A stretch of 64,000 nt of DNA, taken from assembly GCF_030253575.1 (NCBI RefSeq), contig NC_080568.1, forward strand, positions 30,717,001 through 30,781,000, given 5' to 3'. A model generated the notes under the pieces. The model saw only the letters and a program-made list of their open reading frames with translations, searched no databases and was not told where the DNA came from. Made by a program: the position numbers and the translations under genes. Source of the stretch: Rhododendron vialii. Its lineage: Eukaryota; Streptophyta; Magnoliopsida; Ericales; Ericaceae. Of the stretch, positions 21,292-32,503 are shown piece after piece (position 1 is the stretch's first letter; every line of letters begins with the position of its first letter).

Positions 21292-21797
21292 TTTTTTTTC
21301 TCGGCAAACGAACGATTTTATATATCTCGAAGGGGTACATCGAGGACGAAAAATCTTTGCTCAAGGAGCCAAAGACAACCAGCACAACCATAAGAAAAAC
21401 AAAACAAATCTTCCAACAAAAGGTTGAAAGACGCCCCTACGGATTATGTTACAATTTTACTTTCCGAATACCATCTAAAAACACCTTAAAATCTTCCACA
21501 GAGTACACTTTGATATCGAATTTTGCCTTCATCCACATCGTGACCCTTGTTTTGATTAGGTCCCCCACCTCCCAAGCCTGAGTTGATGCATTCTTAAAAA
21601 CGTAGTCATTCTGAACCAACCATAAAGACCACAGAGTAGCAAAGAAACATGCTTCCCATATGTGTCTTTCCAGATTGTGGAACCCATGACTGAACCACCA
21701 ATTAGATAAGTCTAGAACCGTATAAGGGCACACCCATTTGACATCCCACCATTTCATAATTACTGACCATACAACCCAAGAGAATCTGACATCCCAT
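21292..21797 (-). mobile_element. 5'-truncated LINE with ORF2 C-terminus
   Basis: Flanked by the 14-bp duplication CAATTAATTGTATT (21278-21291 and 21798-21811). A T-run at the left is the poly(A) tail. The minus-strand frame 21757-21449 gives the C-terminal end of a LINE polyprotein: WEACFFATLWSLWLVQNDY, then FKVFLDGIRKVKL and a stop. Only about 500 bp remain. Confidence 0.88.
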
Positions 21798-21908
21798 CAA
21801 TTAATTGTATTGATTATTAATGGTGTGAGTCGGTGTTCCGTTGTCTATCGAATAGAATTAAATTGGTATGCTAACGAGTCATAGCACCTATTCATTCTCT
21901 TCTCTATT

Positions 21909-22600
21909 TGTAGCAGGCCGAGCAAAATGGCTCGGGCCATTCCGAGCGTGATCTAGTATTACTTTCAACTCCAAGACATCTTTCTTTGGACGTTCGGATC
22001 AGCAACCGTAGCCGAAGGTCCCTGTCGCCGAGGGTTCCTCTAATTACGCCTCCTTTAATGCTTCATTCCCTACACCTGCTCGGGGTGGAGGATACGTTCG
22101 TTTGGATAGCTGCCGAAGGTCCCACAACATGCTCGGTGCCGAGCATGGCTTAGCCGACGATCCAGCTCATCCGCGTCAGAACAGCAACCATGGGTATGAT
22201 GATGGTTGTGACGTCATCCGAACGGTTATAAGAACAATGATGGTGGCACGTGAAGGTGCCAGCTCATCATGAAAACGGTTGCAAAACCCTAAACGTGATG
22301 TAACAGTGACATCAGCCGACGCGTGTCAAGCGTTGGTGCAATCTTGGAGACCAAGAGAAGGTCTTCTTATAAATATCCCATTATGCCTTCTTGGTGCAGG
22401 TACGCGAAAACAAAACCCTAGCTCCCAATCTCTAAACTCTTCCTTACAAGCAAACTGACTCTTGCACCGGAGGGCCATCCCGGAAAACCTCCGGTGTGGT
22501 CTTTTAGTCGTGCTTCGTTTTACAGGACTGATCAAGGAGATAGAAGCTAACCAAGAGCCCACATTCAAGAAGTACGAACCATCCAAAACGGAGCCCCACA
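21909..22600. mobile_element. Solo LTR of an LTR retrotransposon
   Basis: A 692-bp sequence starts TGTAGCAGGCC and ends GCCCCACA. It is flanked by a perfect 5-bp duplication CTATT (21904-21908 and 22601-22605). It contains a TATAAATATCC motif at about 22370, as in an LTR promoter. No internal domain or second LTR is present, so it arose by LTR-LTR recombination. It interrupts the intron just before the damaged C exon of copy 3. Confidence 0.9.
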
Positions 22601-22681
22601 CTATTCTAAATTGTTGCTTGTGATTTCATCACCTCGAGGAGGCGTCACAAAAGACTGAGGAAATGAATTTAATGGACATTA

Positions 22682-23022
22682 AGTCCCCGTTTGTTTGGGT
22701 GTAGAATATTTTTCTTATCTTTGGTGTTTGGTTGTGCAAAAGACAAAAAATATTTTACTAGGTAAAACATTTTACTTCATTTGGTTGAAAATATTTTCTG
22801 CTTGAAAAGGTAGTAAGTCACTTTCCAAACTTGGTTTTGCTGCTCGACTAATAATTACATTATTTAACTGAGCTCTCCTATAGCCCAATCTTATCCACCT
22901 ATTTGACAAATCCTGACATGGAAACGAATTAATCAATAATCCATATTTGACGCAAAACTAAAAAACAAGAAACAAATTTGAATAAGGAAAAAAAAAAAAA
23001 CCTCACTCTGCAAAAAAAAAAA
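22682..23022. mobile_element. Probable MITE between copy 3 and copy 3'
   Basis: Begins TCCCCGTTTGTTTGGGTG, a common MITE-type terminus. Flanks show GACATTAA on both sides (22674-22681 and about 23030). Copy 4 has a related AT-rich insertion at 28355-28715. The right end is unclear because of A-runs. Confidence 0.4.
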
Positions 23023-23544
23023 AAAAAAAGACATTAATTTGCGCGCGCTCTGTCTCTGGAATTTCTCTTCCTTACGGAAGGGTGGCTACAATGGAGGCAT
23101 TTGATGCAATTTCTAATTAAATTACTTCTCCAAATTAATTATGTTATTCCATTGTAGGAAGAGAACCGCCAATTGAAAGAAAGGTGAGTAACGAGTTTAT
23201 TGCTTTTGATATGTGAATACTGAACCTCGCTCTTTTTTCCCATTCTCACAGTTGGTTTGATTTTCCCATAGGTTGAAGCAAATGGGAGAAGATATTATAG
23301 GTGATTTGCAACGTGATACACAAAAGGTAAGTGCTACTACGAGAAAATCTTATTTACGAAAACTTTCCGTGAACAAGGCTTTACGGAGTCTCAATAGCGC
23401 GCGTTCAAAGTGTATTGGATGATCTGAATTTTAAACAATTTTTTTTTAAAGTCCGGACCGTTGATTGCCGAAATGGACGACTGTAATTTAGCGCCTCTGC
23501 AAATGATCGACTTATTTACGGCTACTCTAATTACAATTACATAC

Positions 23545-23690
23545 TTTAGGCCCCGTTCCACTAAAAGAAATAAGTACTTAATTTCTTGAGTTAAAGACGA
23601 TACATTGTGAAAAAATAACCTGTCTCGTAAAACAAAAAAATAAGAATTTAAAAGTTAAAAATTAAAAGACTTAGCAGAACAGGATCTTAC
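23545..23690. mobile_element. Diverged MITE of the CCCGTTCCAGAAA family
   Basis: Starts GGCCCCGTTCCACTAAAAG and ends with AGCAGAACAGGATC-like sequence. It is a worn relative of the element at 16227-16465. Confidence 0.4.
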
Positions 23691-24614
23691 CATTTTGTGC
23701 CGGTATTAATATTTTGCTTTTATGTGGGCTTATGCAGTCTATCCACTCCCGTATCGGAGATTAACGCCACAAAAAGAAACTCACATTTGCTATTGAAGAG
23801 AAATAAAGTAAACTCCTAATTAATTTACAATGTCTTTAGTGCATCTATGACCCGATCTCCTATGATTTAGGGTTTAGAGAGGCCTGATACTTAGATGCAC
23901 TTCCACACCTTATACTCACATCCTAGTCCTTTCACATATTTGAGACTCGCCAAAAAAGAAACTTGAAATCAGTTATATCTACATGCATCTTCATCCAGAG
24001 AGGCTCTTTCACACGTCCACGCCACACCTACATATAGACACACACACCGAGAAGGAACAGTTGTCTGTCATCAAATTTCCAATTGTCTTGGTTGTTATAA
24101 TGGTTTGAGTCATTGTTCCGTTCTCTATCCAATAGAATATAATTGGTACGTTAACGAGTCATGGCTCCCTATTCATTCTCTTCTCTGTTCTAAATTGTTG
24201 CTCGTGGTTATATCAGCTCGAGGAGGCATCACGAAAGATTGAGGAAATGAATAAGGTTGGGGAGAATTTAAGAGATATTCTATCAGAGGAGAGAAAGCGG
24301 CAAGACATTAAGAAGGAAAATTTGAGAACCAAGTTAAAGGTTATTTTTTCTGTTTACTTCTTGCTAATACACTTCATCTTTGTAATTACCGTTCTCTGAT
24401 AAAGGGATGACAAATAAAAATAATTTCTTTTTTTTTTCTTTTTTTTGTAGGATGATGCATCAAATACCATCAATGGGTTGTTTGGAAAGGTGACGCAATT
24501 GGAACAAACGGTTTTCAGTGATTTGCATAATGAAAAAGATAGGTGCAAGTCACTTGAGACTAAGGTATGTGCTATATTTCTTTCTTTTTTTCTAATCAGC
24601 AGTGTTAAACTTAA

Positions 24615-24808
24615 GGAGGCGGCTTCTCTGCAGTTGGACTGTAAAGAGTCCCTGCAGTTGCATCGTAACCGTTCAACTTTTCATTCAACGGTGCAGATTT
24701 TAAAAAACTTTTCAGGGAATCCCCGGAAAAGTTATTTTTTCTTAATCTCAACCGTTAAAATCATTATCCGACGATTGCAATCACTTGGACCGCAGAGAAG
24801 CCAAATTC
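24615..24808. mobile_element. MITE in an intron of copy 3'
   Basis: Inverted ends GGCTTCTCTGCAGTTGGAC and GACCGCAGAGAAGCC. The other copies lack it in the same intron. A repeated ACTTAA motif on both sides is a possible target duplication. Confidence 0.6.
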
Positions 24809-26255
24809 TATACTTAAATAGATATTGTTTGCTTGTGTTTCGTTATGACTATGGTGCTCTCTTTCTTTAATTTTGTTCTTCCTTTTTAGTTTTTGTTCTT
24901 TTTAATTTGAGGTGGCTATCTTTGGGAGATGATTAGGTAGAGTTGTTCAAAGACAAGATGTGGGATTGAGCAAGAACACTCGGAGGATTACAATTTTTTG
25001 CCTTTATCTGGCCTTTCTTTTTGCTTTTCTTATCTTTTGTTTCGAAATGGGGTTATGGGTGTTCATGCATCGGTAATGGTATCAGATATACAATGTCTTA
25101 CGAAAGAGTCATCGCAAATTATGCACCACAATTGAATATTATGACGTCCGTCATCTATGCATATCCACTATGGATCCATATCCAAGTTTCTCCTATATAT
25201 GATTCAGGGTTTAGAGAGGGTTTGGAGAGGTCTGAGGCATAGCTTCGCTTGCGCACCTAGTACTCCAATGCTAGCTAGTCCTTTCACATATTTGAGACCC
25301 ACCTGAAAAAAAGAAATTGAAATCAGTTATAACTTTCACATGTCCACACCACACCCAGAAGGAACGATATATTGTCTGTCATCAAATTCCCAGTAGTATA
25401 ATTGATTGTTAATGATGTGAATCGGTTGTTCCGTTTTATATGCAATAGAATTAAATTGGTACATTAACGAGTCATGACACTTATTCATTCTCTTCTCTAT
25501 CCTAAATTGTTGCTTGTGGTTTCATAAGCTTGACAAGGCATTACGAGAGAATGAGCAAATGGATAAGGCATTACGAGAGAATGAGCAAAAGGACGAGATG
25601 CTTGATATGGCATTACGACAGAATGAGCGAATGAACGAGGAACTAAATAGGCTAAGATGATACTGTTGAGGAGGAAATTCAAGTTGTTTTCTCTGCTTAT
25701 TTCTTGCTAATGCGCTTCATCTTTCAGTAAGTACCGTTTTCTGAGAAACGGATTGCACTTGAAAAGTTTTTTTTTTGTTTTTTTTGGGTCTTCTGTAGGA
25801 TGTGATGCATTTCTTTGCTAATGCATGAACAAGTTGATTGAAAAGGTGAAGCGGTTGGAGAAGATGAAGAACCCCAAAGCGCTAGTTGTTTTGCGGTAGA
25901 TGTACGTCTGCCATTTTCTTAATGGTTTATGAATCTCTAAACTCTATGGACATTTCTATCGTCTCCTGGTTTTCTTTTTTCCTGTAAATTTACAGTAGTT
26001 TAGCTGTTCGGATTTGGATTTGTTTTAAATTAATTTCGGGATTGGAATGCTTGATGCATTATGGTTTGCTAACGTACGTTGACAAGGAAAAATCTAGAAG
26101 TAGATTTCCGGGATCAGAGGGAAAAATATAGAAGTAGATTTCAAGAAACAATTGTGAGTGTATGGGAAAAAAAATGTTGTGAACAATTTTTGGGATTAGA
26201 GGGATTCTTGAAAGTTTTAAAAAAAAATGATCTAAAAGTTGATTTTGGATAAATT

Positions 26256-26455
26256 AGGGAAATTGAATTTCACACTCCCTTTTTTGTCCAAGTGCACTCT
26301 ATTTTTTTGTCTTCATTCTTGTGAAATTACAAAATTGCCCTTCATACATTTTTCTCTCCACACGTGAAAAGGGTAATCATGTAATTCCATATTACCACAA
26401 AACAAAACAAAACAGTGCATATGGATAAAAGAAGAGTGAAAATCAAACCCCAAAG
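26256..26455. mobile_element. MITE with empty site in copy 4
   Basis: The sequence GTTGATTTTGGATAAATTA continues to GATTTGGAATGG at 33695, but here about 200 bp intervene, beginning GGAAATTGAATTTCACACTC. The copy 4 flank is the empty site, so the insertion postdates the duplication. Confidence 0.65.
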
Positions 26456-26639
26456 TAAGATTTGAAATGGTTACGGGAGGATTTTGGATTCTTGTTTAAA
26501 AACCTTTTTTTTTTTTTTTAGCTTTTCTGCTACTATAAAATATGGAGTATGAGATTTAGTAATTATAAGCTCAAGAGCAATAACGGACACGTGTCAAGGT
26601 GTCTTTAGGTACGACAGTCAAAAGTTTAACTTTTCTTCT

Positions 26640-26777
26640 AGGAAATTGATTTCCATAATCTCTTTTTTATATTCAAACTTTTTTTATTTTTAGTGTTGAA
26701 AGTATATGTATTTTTTTTGCTAAAAGACAAAAAAAAGAGTGCGAATATAAAAAATGAGAGTGTGAAAATCAATTTCC
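26640..26777. mobile_element. Small MITE related to the 26256 element
   Basis: Ends GGAAATTGATTTCCATAATC and the inverse GTGTGAAAATCAATTTCC, 138 bp apart. The paralogous flank at about 39760 lacks it. Diverged relatives occur near 40510-40670. Confidence 0.55.
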
Positions 26778-26922
26778 TTCTTTTAATGTGGTAATCTAAC
26801 TATTCTAACAGTACTATAAACATTAGATAAATTTTCGTAAAATACATGTTTGTAGTATGTACTCTTTCGATGCACATAAATTCCCCACGTAGATGTAAAA
26901 TTCACAAAAACCAAACCATTTA

Positions 26923-27054
26923 TACTTATATAGAGCAGGATGTGTGTATGTATTTGTGCAGAATGTGTATGAGACAAACTCCACGTACCCTGATCATTTT
27001 CCTCTCTCATACACATTCTGCACAAATATATACACACATCCTGCCCTATAAGTA
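26923..27054. repeat. Near-perfect 50-bp inverted repeat (hairpin)
   Basis: The left arm 26923-26974 and right arm 27005-27054 are reverse complements except for a 2-nt indel and one or two substitutions. The loop is 30 nt. Core: CAGGATGTGTGTATGTATTT paired with the matching right-arm bases. The paralogous region at about 39850-39960 has the flanking sequence but not the hairpin. It could fold as a microRNA-like or siRNA-generating hairpin; no evidence of transcription is available. Confidence 0.8.
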
Positions 27055-28008
27055 TGAGAGGAATTTACGTACACCTTTACTAATCTGATCATTTTCCAAA
27101 TGAGAAAAAAATGATCATTTTTTGTGTGTGTATGAGAGGAAAAGAGTTGGCTCCACGTACCATGATCATTTTTTATGTTTCTTTTATTAGGTCTCCAGAC
27201 GAATTTACGTACACCTCGACTAATCTCTTTTCCAATTCGGTCAAAGAGAGATCATTCACGTTGAAATTATAAAATTTACAAAAAAATTACCTTCTTACTC
27301 GCTGTTTGACCTCTAAAATTGTACTCTAATTAATTGTTCGGAAAGCCAACTCATTTTTACGATTTTACTTTTTCATGGTTAGCATTTAGATGTAATGAAT
27401 TATACTCCACTATTTGTGGTGCATGTGAGTGTGTTTGTGTCTATACACTTTTTTGAGGTGTTAGACATTTTTTGTCCTTATTCAATTCATCCTCTATTTG
27501 AGAGCATGGTTTTCGGAGGAAATGTAATTCAAACCTATTCTCAATTTCATCTTCTATTTGAGAGAATCAAGTTTAATACTCCAAATCTTATTTTATTCAT
27601 CAAATTAGTTATGATACGTACATTTATTTTCAATAAATTTAATTATGAAATAAATTAATCAATGATAAATGCGAAAAATTTTATCATTGCCTTTATTTAA
27701 AAAAATAATTATGAATATATTTTTTGGCATTTTAGATTTCTCTCAAAACAAACTCATAATTCATAGAAAAATAAATAAAGCAAAATTAACAAATACCAAA
27801 TTTTCCGAATGAATGTAAGAAACAAAACTCCAAACGTATATTTAAGTGAAACCACCCTAAACCCTAGCAGCAGACTTCTGTTTGAGATACCAGGAAGGAC
27901 CAACCGAGCAATGGCTCTACGTTTACTCGGGAGGAAGCTGATGATAGTGAAGCCACAAAAACTAGGGTTTTGTTTCAGTGACAGCTATCGCACAGCCGTT
28001 CCGGCCGT

Positions 28009-28049
<41 letters not shown>

Positions 28050-29638
28050 CGGCCTTGGCCAGATCACTTGTTTTATCTTGTTCGATTTTGATCTCATTAA
28101 TTCCTATTGTTTTCGTGTTCCGACTGAATTTGGGATCTCGTAGAGAACACTTGCAAGAATCGTAAAACCCAAAAGCTGGCCCGAGATCCAATTGGTGAGG
28201 TTCCATATATTGTTTGACATTTTTTGCTTGAAATTTCTTTGCTCTTTTTATAATCCTTATGGGTGTATGTGTGTCTATTATACATACACGGATGATACGT
28301 GTATACACATAATTGCACTGATGAACACTTGTAACTCCAGGTGGCAGCGTCGAACTTAGGGCTTGTTTGGCAACAATAAGCCTCTTAGCTCTCTTTATTT
28401 ATTTTTTCCCTATTGTCTTTATTTAAAATTTGACTCATTTGTTAGTTTCACGTTAAATTTTCGTGGATTATTGATTCGTCTCATCCAGAGGAATCGCAAA
28501 AGTTAAAAATTATGATTGAATAATAAGTTCAAAAGACGTTTTTTTGGCTAAATTTTATCTTTGTTCAAAAAATATTTAAGTATTTTAATTTCTTGATTCC
28601 AGGCATTGAGATGAATCAATAATTCTTATTTGACAGTAAACTAAAAAATGAAAAAAAAATTTGAATAAAGGAAAAAAATAATAATAATAAGCTACTTGAT
28701 TTATTTTTCCAAAAACAGACCTTAATTTTGCGCGTGCCCTCTCCTTCTGTAGAATTTCTTTTACTTAAGAAATGGTGGCTAGAATGGAGGCATTTGATGC
28801 AATTGATATATTGCTTTGCCTAATTATTATGTTATTCTACTGTAGGAAGAGAAAAATCGCCAATTGAAGAAAGAGAAGGAAGACAACCGCCAGTTGGAGG
28901 AAGAGAACCGCCAGTTGAAAGAAAGGTGATCGAGTAATGAGTTTATAAAGCTTTTGATATGTGAATACTGAACCTCGACCTTTTTTCCCATTGAGATCTC
29001 ACGTTTGGCTTGTTTTTCCCATAGGTTGAAGCAAATGGAAGAAGAGATTAGTGGTGATTTGCAGCCTGATACACTAAAGTTGAGTGCTATATATGTACTT
29101 AAATGGATATTGTGTGCTTGTGTTTAATTACAGAAAAGTCATAATTCCCCCCTATGACGTATGTAATCTATGCATACCCACTTTCATGGATCCATGACCC
29201 CATCTGATCTTAGGGTTTAGAGAGGTTTTGATGCACTTTCACACCTTGTACTCATATCCTAATCCTTTCACATATTTGAGACTCTCCAGAAAAAGAACTT
29301 GAAATCAGTTATATCCGCCTGCATCTCGATCTAGAGGCTCTTTCACATCAACACCACACCCACATGTAGACACACACCCCGAGAGGGAACTGTTGTCCGT
29401 CTTCAAATTCCCAGTTTTTTTATTTGGTTTGAATCTGTTTTTCGTTGTCTATCTAAGGAGTAGAATAAAATTGGTACGCTGACGAGTCATGGCATCTATT
29501 CATTCTCTTCTCTATTCTAAATTGTTGCTTGTGGTTTCATCAGCTCGAGGAGGCATCACAAAAGATTGCGGAAATGAATAAGGTTGGGGAGAATTTAATA
29601 GATATTTTATCTGAGGAGAGAGAGAGAGTAGGGAGTAG

Positions 29639-29942
29639 GGCTGTAAATGAACCGAGTAGCTTGCGAACTCGGCTTGGCTCATTTACTAAATGAGTCAAGC
29701 TCAAACTCAAGTTTTTGGGTCGTTTAGTAAATGAGCCGAGTGGAGCTCGGCTCATTACACAAAAACTCGTCTTGTTAAGGGTGGCTCGACTCGATTAAAG
29801 AGGCTTGTTTAGTAAAAGACTAAGCTCGGCGCATTAAAGGCTTGGCTCGTTAAGGCTTGAGTCGAGCTCGAGTTTTTGGCTTATTTAGTAAACGAGCCAA
29901 GCTCAAGCTCGACAAAGCTCGGCTCAGCTCGTTTACAGCCTT
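29639..29942. mobile_element. hAT-like MITE inside a C exon of copy 4
   Basis: Left end TAGGGCTGTAAATGAACCGA, right end GCTCGTTTACAGCCTTG (inverted). The body is made of repeated GAGCCGAGC/GCTCGGCTC motifs. It interrupts the coding stretch SEERER of exon C. The target duplication is not clear, perhaps because a few bases were lost. Confidence 0.75.
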
Positions 29943-30718
29943 GGTGACAAGATATTAAGAAGGAAAATCTGAGAACCAAGTTAGAGGTTGTTTTCCTTGC
30001 TTATTTCTTGCTAATAGGTTTCATCTTTCCGCAATTACCGTTCTCTAATAAATGGACCGCAAAATGAAAATATTTTCTTTTTTCTTTTGTAGGATGATGC
30101 ATCAAACACCATCAATGAGTTATTTGAAAAGGTGACGATGTTCGAACAAAGGAATGTGCTCCGTGATATACAGAATGAATTTAACTCACTTGAAACCAAG
30201 GTACGCGCTATATACTCAATTGGATATTGTGTGCTTGTGTTTAATTAAAAAAAAAAAAGTCATTATTTTTTCCCCCAAACTCCTCTTGAAATAAAGTAAA
30301 TTCGTGATTAAATTATAATGTCTTAATTCGGTGTTCTTGTAAATTGTGCACCACATATAGATTATTATGACATATGTCATATGTGCATACCCACTTTCGT
30401 GGATCCATGACCCTATCTCCTACAGTTTAGGGTTCAGAGAGGTTTAAATGCACTTCCACACCTTGTACTCACATCCTAGTCCTTTCACATATTTGAGACT
30501 TGCCAAAAATGAACTTGAAATCAGTTATACTCCTTTCACATATTTGAGACTTGCCAAAAATGAACTTGAAATCAGTTATATCCACCTACAAAGAGGCTCC
30601 TTCACACATGCACCCACATATAAACACACACACACACACTGAGAGGGAACTGTTGTCTGTCATCAAATTCCCAATATTTGGATTTGGTTCGAATCAGTGT
30701 TCCCTTGTCTATCCAATA

Positions 30719-30933
30719 TTTGGTTCGGTTGAGGAGTTCAAAGGGTTTTTAGATGGTATTCGTTTGTTAAAATTGTAATCCTTGAGGAGCCCTCTTCCAA
30801 TCTCCTGCTGGATGAGTGTTACTTTGTTTTTCTTTTCGCTGTGTTGAGTTAGTTTGCTTCCCAGCATTTCCTCTCGATGTAACCTTTCGAGTTTAACAAA
30901 TTCTCTTTTGCCGAGCAAAAAAAAAAAAAATAG
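30719..30933 (+). mobile_element. LINE tail with ORF2 end and poly(A)
   Basis: Reads EEFKGFLDGIRLLKL and a stop, then a 3' UTR ending TTTTGCCGAGC and 14 A. It is related to, but clearly diverged from, the tails at 12939 and 21292. It sits in the D/B to C intron of copy 4. The target duplication is at most a few bases. Confidence 0.75.
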
Positions 30934-31499
30934 AATAAAATTGGTACGTTAACGAGTGATGGCATGCATCTATTCATTCTCTTCTCTATTCTAAATTATT
31001 GCTTGTGGTTTCATCAGCTCGAGGAGGCATCACAAAAGATTGCGGAAATGAATGAGGTTGGGAAGGATTTAATAGATATTTTATCAGAGGAGATAGATTG
31101 GCAGGACATTAAGAAGGAAAATCTGAGAACCAAGTTAAAGGTTGTTTTCCTAGCTTGCTACTAATAGGTTTCCATCTTTCTGTAATTACCGTTCTCTAAT
31201 AAATGGACAGCAAATTAAAAGAAAATATTTTCCTTTTTTCTTTTGTAGGATGATTCATCAAATACCATCAATGAGTTGTCTGAAAAGGTGACACTGTTCG
31301 AAAAAAAGATTTTGGATGATTTGCAGCATGAAATGCTAATTGAATTTAACTTCCTAGAAAACAAGGTACGCGCTATATAGTAGTGCTATACTTAAAATGG
31401 ATTGTTTGCTTGTGTTTAGCTATAACTGTGGTGTTCTATCTTTTGTTTTTCTTTTTCAATTTTTGTTCTTCTTAATTTGAGGTTATGTATCTATCTATT

Positions 31500-32503
31500 C
31501 TAATACTAGGCCAGGGTATGTCATTGCTACGTGTTACGCACGATCGATCATGCCTGTTGATTCGGTAACATTAATTACTTTGCGAATATTGTCCCGTGTC
31601 ATTGTTTATGCTCTGTATGCAATCTTGACCTACCCTGCCCCACTCCATTGTCATTCCTAAGCCACACCCCGCGTCTTTTCTTGGAGAGACCCAAACCAAG
31701 TTGTTTTTTGTTTTTTTTTTGGATAATCTCATGGTTTGAAATGTTTGACGTACGTGGGAATGGAACCTGTGACATCATAAAAGAGCAGTTATTACTTTCT
31801 CACAATTACTTGGTCAAACCCAGGTTTTCCTAAGTATTATTCTCTCTTATCCGTAATTTTTTTTTCCTCTCCCAACAAATTGGTTGATGTCCACAAAAAT
31901 CTGTGATCCCAGACCCCATCAATTAAATCTGATTTTCAATCCTTGATTATGGGCTTCTCATTACCAATCCTGAGGCCACCGGAAGTATCAAATTCAACAT
32001 CTACGAAATCAAAAGATTTTTGTTACTTATTTTTTCCGTTGGAAAAGTGACTGATGGCTTTCATTTTGAAATTGGTCGGATATAATGAAACTTGCATTAT
32101 AATTTTTTTTGTCATATTAACCGAGCAACAGACAGTTCCAATCTGTATATGCTTAGATTCAATTCGAACCGTTCATGTCGAAATGAATGGGCGGATAACG
32201 CTCGACACCCGCTTGGCAGCATTCCCGGGTCCTCTCACAGTCTCATGTACTCTTGAGAAAATTTATGATCTATTCTTGATGCTTACTTTTAGTTTATTTT
32301 GTGCCCATACTTCCTTAAAAAGACATGCACTTGGACATCATTATAATAAATACCACTGGGCACACGCGATGCGTGTGTAAATTATTAAATTTTTATAGGC
32401 TATGAAAAATCGCTTTCTGCCTATTGTGTGTTTGATTAAATTTGACAAAATATACAAAATTTGACTTACACACATTGCGTGTGTGCCACGGGCTCTCATT
32501 CCA
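31500..32503. mobile_element. About 1-kb insertion of unknown type in copy 4
   Basis: The sequence GAGGTTATGTAT...TTGGCAATG that is continuous in other copies is split here by about 1 kb. Short flanks ATTCTAATA and ATTCCAATA may be a 9-bp duplication. GC-rich palindromes such as CACACGCGATGCGTGTG occur near the right end, as in some Helitrons. No protein is encoded. Class unresolved. Confidence 0.45.

Larger units (their letters stand above)
16191..22681 (+). pseudogene. Array copy 3: MORC-tail gene broken by transposons
   Basis: Exon N begins at 16191 with the same MALRLLGRKL start. A 240-bp MITE (16227-16465) interrupts it after about 12 codons, and a 2.7-kb LINE-like element (16522-19197) interrupts it again. 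Two more LINE pieces lie within its CT repeat. Exon A is 20281-20351 (one NxxL unit kept). Exon B is 20426-20465, shortened before the usual RDT codons. A partial exon C (from 22632) follows CAC instead of CAG, so its acceptor is lost. The introns hold two LINE fragments and a solo LTR. It cannot give the copy 2 protein. Confidence 0.75.
23158..25915 (+). pseudogene. Array copy 3': MORC-tail gene lacking exon N
   Basis: MORC-derived exons: A 23158-23183 (one NxxL unit), B 23272-23326, a complete C 24217-24339 (LEEASRKIEEMNK to LRTKLK), D/B hybrid 24451-24564, and an altered C 25529-25660. The last exon contains three copies of a 30-bp unit (GCATTACGAGAGAATGAGC as core) and ends at TGA 25658-25660. 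Exons A through that stop make 450 nt in one open frame. A degenerate terminal exon lies at 25800-25901. No exon N, promoter or ATG is seen upstream, so it may be a fragment or the 3' half of copy 3. Confidence 0.6.

Noticed and set aside
31500-32503. Helitron in copy 4
   Set aside because: GC-rich palindromes occur near the ends, but I could not find a clear 5' TC start and 3' hairpin-CTRR end in one orientation, so the class is left open.
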